From contig NZ_JADOER010000004.1 of NCBI RefSeq assembly GCF_018739865.1, positions 689,067 to 753,066 on the forward strand: a DNA stretch of 64,000 bases. The letters are read 5' to 3'. Below, piece after piece: positions 62,852-64,000 of the stretch (the stretch's first letter is position 1; every line of letters begins with the position of its first letter). A program made the position numbers and the translations under genes. This stretch comes from Leptothoe kymatousa TAU-MAC 1615 (GTDB lineage Bacteria; Cyanobacteriota; Cyanobacteriia; Phormidesmidales; Phormidesmidaceae). The notes beneath the pieces were generated by a model. The model did no database searches. It was given only the letters and a program-made list of their open reading frames with translations, and had not been told where the DNA came from.

Positions 62852-64000
62852 TTAGCGTCCAGTGTGCAACGCGCGCTCAATGCGGCGACTGCCTAGGGAC
62901 ATGGCATAGCAGAAGAACCAATAGAGCATGGCAATAAATAGGTAGACCTCGGCATAATCCCCGAGATATTTCGGGTTGGCCAGGATACTATTACTGATAC
63001 CCAAAAGCTCCACTAGACCCACAATTCCCAATAGGGTGGTGTCTTGGAAAAGACTAATAAACTGACCCACAATGGCTGGAATCGCCACTTTCAGCGCCTG
63101 GGGCAACACGATCAGGGACAGGGTAAGGGGACTATTGAGACCTAGGGACGCAGCGGCTTCTACTTGCCCCCGGGGAATGGCCTGCAAACCCGCCCGCACG
63201 TTCTCGGCGAGATAGGCAGAACTAAACAGGGTAAGACCCACAATGGCTCGAACAATGTTGTCGGGCCGCACACCTTCTGGCAAAAATAGGGGAATCATCA
63301 CCTGGCCCATAAACAAAATGGAAATCAGGGGCACCCCGCGAATTAGCTCGATGTAGGCAATGGAGAGACCCTTGATGATGGGCAAATTACTGCGCCGCCC
63401 TAGGGCCATGAGGATGCCGATGGGAAAACAGATGGCAATGCCGGTAATGGCTAAGAACAGCGTGAGGGTAAGGCCGCCCCAGTTGTTGGTGCCGATGGGC
63501 TTAAACCCAAGGAAACCGCCGATGGCATCTAAACCGGCACTAATGGCAAAGCAGCCTAGACCAAATAAAAGGGCGGCAATGACGAATGTGGTCAGGGTTC
63601 TACGATCGGCCAGGATGGGCACCAACAACGACACAAAGGCGATGTAGGTGACGATGGTGATCAGCTTCAGCAACAGGGGGACGTTCAGGAAGCCGTAGAG
63701 CGGTAGAAATAGCACTAAACTACCGACAAACCACAGCACCCGCATGGCCCAGATGCCGACAATGTTGTCGCTGATGCCATCAATGATGGCGGCGTTGGTC
63801 AACAGCTTAAACACCGTCGAGGCTAGCCAAATGCTGATGGCAATGGTGGCGATTAAAAAGAGGAGGCTATTGCGAATGTCACCCCCCGCTAAAATCAGTA
63901 GCGAGATGGAATAGATTAAAAACCAGCCCGCCGCTAAAAACTGACTGAGGTTTAGCTTGCGTTGCCCCAGGGTTTTGCCGCCCCAGGCGCAGGCTAGGGC
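62852..64000 (-). CDS. Polar amino-acid ABC transporter permease, 5' end outside window
   Basis: 382 codons visible, frame still open at base 64000, so the start lies beyond the window; the GTG at 63814 is internal. Multiple membrane helices with a HisM/GlnP-type permease domain (EAASLGLNSPLTLSLIVLPQALKVAIPAIV, the EAA loop). The long N-terminal region with extra helices is typical of BztC/AapM/NatH-type permeases. It pairs with the ATPase encoded downstream; a second permease and a binding protein probably lie further along the minus strand, outside the window. Confidence 0.85.
   Translation of the reverse strand, partial: ALACAWGGKTLGQRKLNLSQFLAAGWFLIYSISLLILAGGDIRNSLLFLIATIAISIWLASTVFKLLTNAAIIDGISDNIVGIWAMRVLWFVGSLVLFLPLYGFLNVPLLLKLITIVTYIAFVSLLVPILADRRTLTTFVIAALLFGLGCFAISAGLDAIGGFLGFKPIGTNNWGGLTLTLFLAITGIAICFPIGILMALGRRSNLPIIKGLSIAYIELIRGVPLISILFMGQVMIPLFLPEGVRPDNIVRAIVGLTLFSSAYLAENVRAGLQAIPRGQVEAAASLGLNSPLTLSLIVLPQALKVAIPAIVGQFISLFQDTTLLGIVGLVELLGISNSILANPKYLGDYAEVYLFIAMLYWFFCYAMSLGSRRIERALHTGR

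Overview
The window is a stretch of a cyanobacterial chromosome, most likely from a filamentous, non-heterocystous, Leptolyngbya- or Phormidium-like strain. The octamer GCGATCGC (HIP1) recurs throughout. The gene content is also cyanobacterial: an NtcA/NtcB-type nitrate assimilation cluster with a ferredoxin-dependent nirA and narB, a PATAN-domain response regulator, DUF928/CHAT/CHASE2 genes, pentapeptide-repeat proteins and a DUF3536-type GH57 enzyme. There is no prophage and no CRISPR array. I saw no tRNA or rRNA gene.

Layout. At 1-10.6 kb lie housekeeping genes: the 3' part of an alpha-glucan phosphorylase, a histone-deacetylase-like hydrolase, gyrA, an MscS-type TM-helix channel protein and polyphosphate kinase. 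At 11.5-20.8 kb lie a PATAN response regulator whose receiver has lost its phosphoacceptor Asp, a Kir-type K+ channel, two exported peptidoglycan-binding proteins, a GH57 enzyme, a Nif11-domain protein and a HEAT-repeat protein. At 20.8-23.8 kb a minus-strand operon pairs a NitT/TauT-type ABC transporter (ATPase and permease, no binding protein seen) with a cytosine-deaminase-like amidohydrolase. At 24.2-28.8 kb is a two-partner secretion pair (TpsA exoprotein, TpsB pore).

From 29 to 36.7 kb are single genes: PsiE-like, DUF937 with a Ca-loop tail, a membrane GTPase with DUF697, a sulfotransferase, an orphan ABC ATPase, a YgfZ-like folate protein and small unknowns. At 37.1-43.3 kb four consecutive plus-strand genes encode an exported TPR-CHAT protein, a DUF928 protein, a CHASE2-GGDEF diguanylate cyclase and a membrane-anchored lysozyme-like protein.

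The best-defined pathway is the nitrate cluster at 43.3-55.3 kb. cnaT-like and ntcB overlap by 4 bases on the minus strand, followed by a HEAT protein, also on the minus strand. nirA (with a fused C-terminal [2Fe-2S] ferredoxin domain), two small membrane proteins, nrtP and narB are on the plus strand. Both nirA and nrtP have an exact GTA-N8-TAC NtcA site followed 22 bases later by a TAN3T -10 box, and a third GTA-N8-TAC site precedes one of the small-protein genes. Nitrate would enter by NrtP and be reduced by NarB and then NirA to ammonium, under NtcA (nitrogen status) and NtcB (nitrite/nitrate) control.

From 55.4 kb to the end come an RTX calcium-binding protein, an unknown membrane protein, a 202-bp MITE with a 6-bp target duplication, two pentapeptide-repeat proteins of shared architecture (one carrying about 48 tandem hexanucleotide units), a Uma2-type nuclease and part of a polar amino-acid ABC transporter.

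The strongest candidates for something undescribed are: an ~88-bp dispersed palindromic repeat present four times in intergenic DNA; the paired pentapeptide-repeat proteins with a shared adaptor motif and hydrophobic tails; the exported CHAT/DUF928/CHASE2-GGDEF/lysozyme gene set; and the small membrane proteins embedded in the nitrate cluster.
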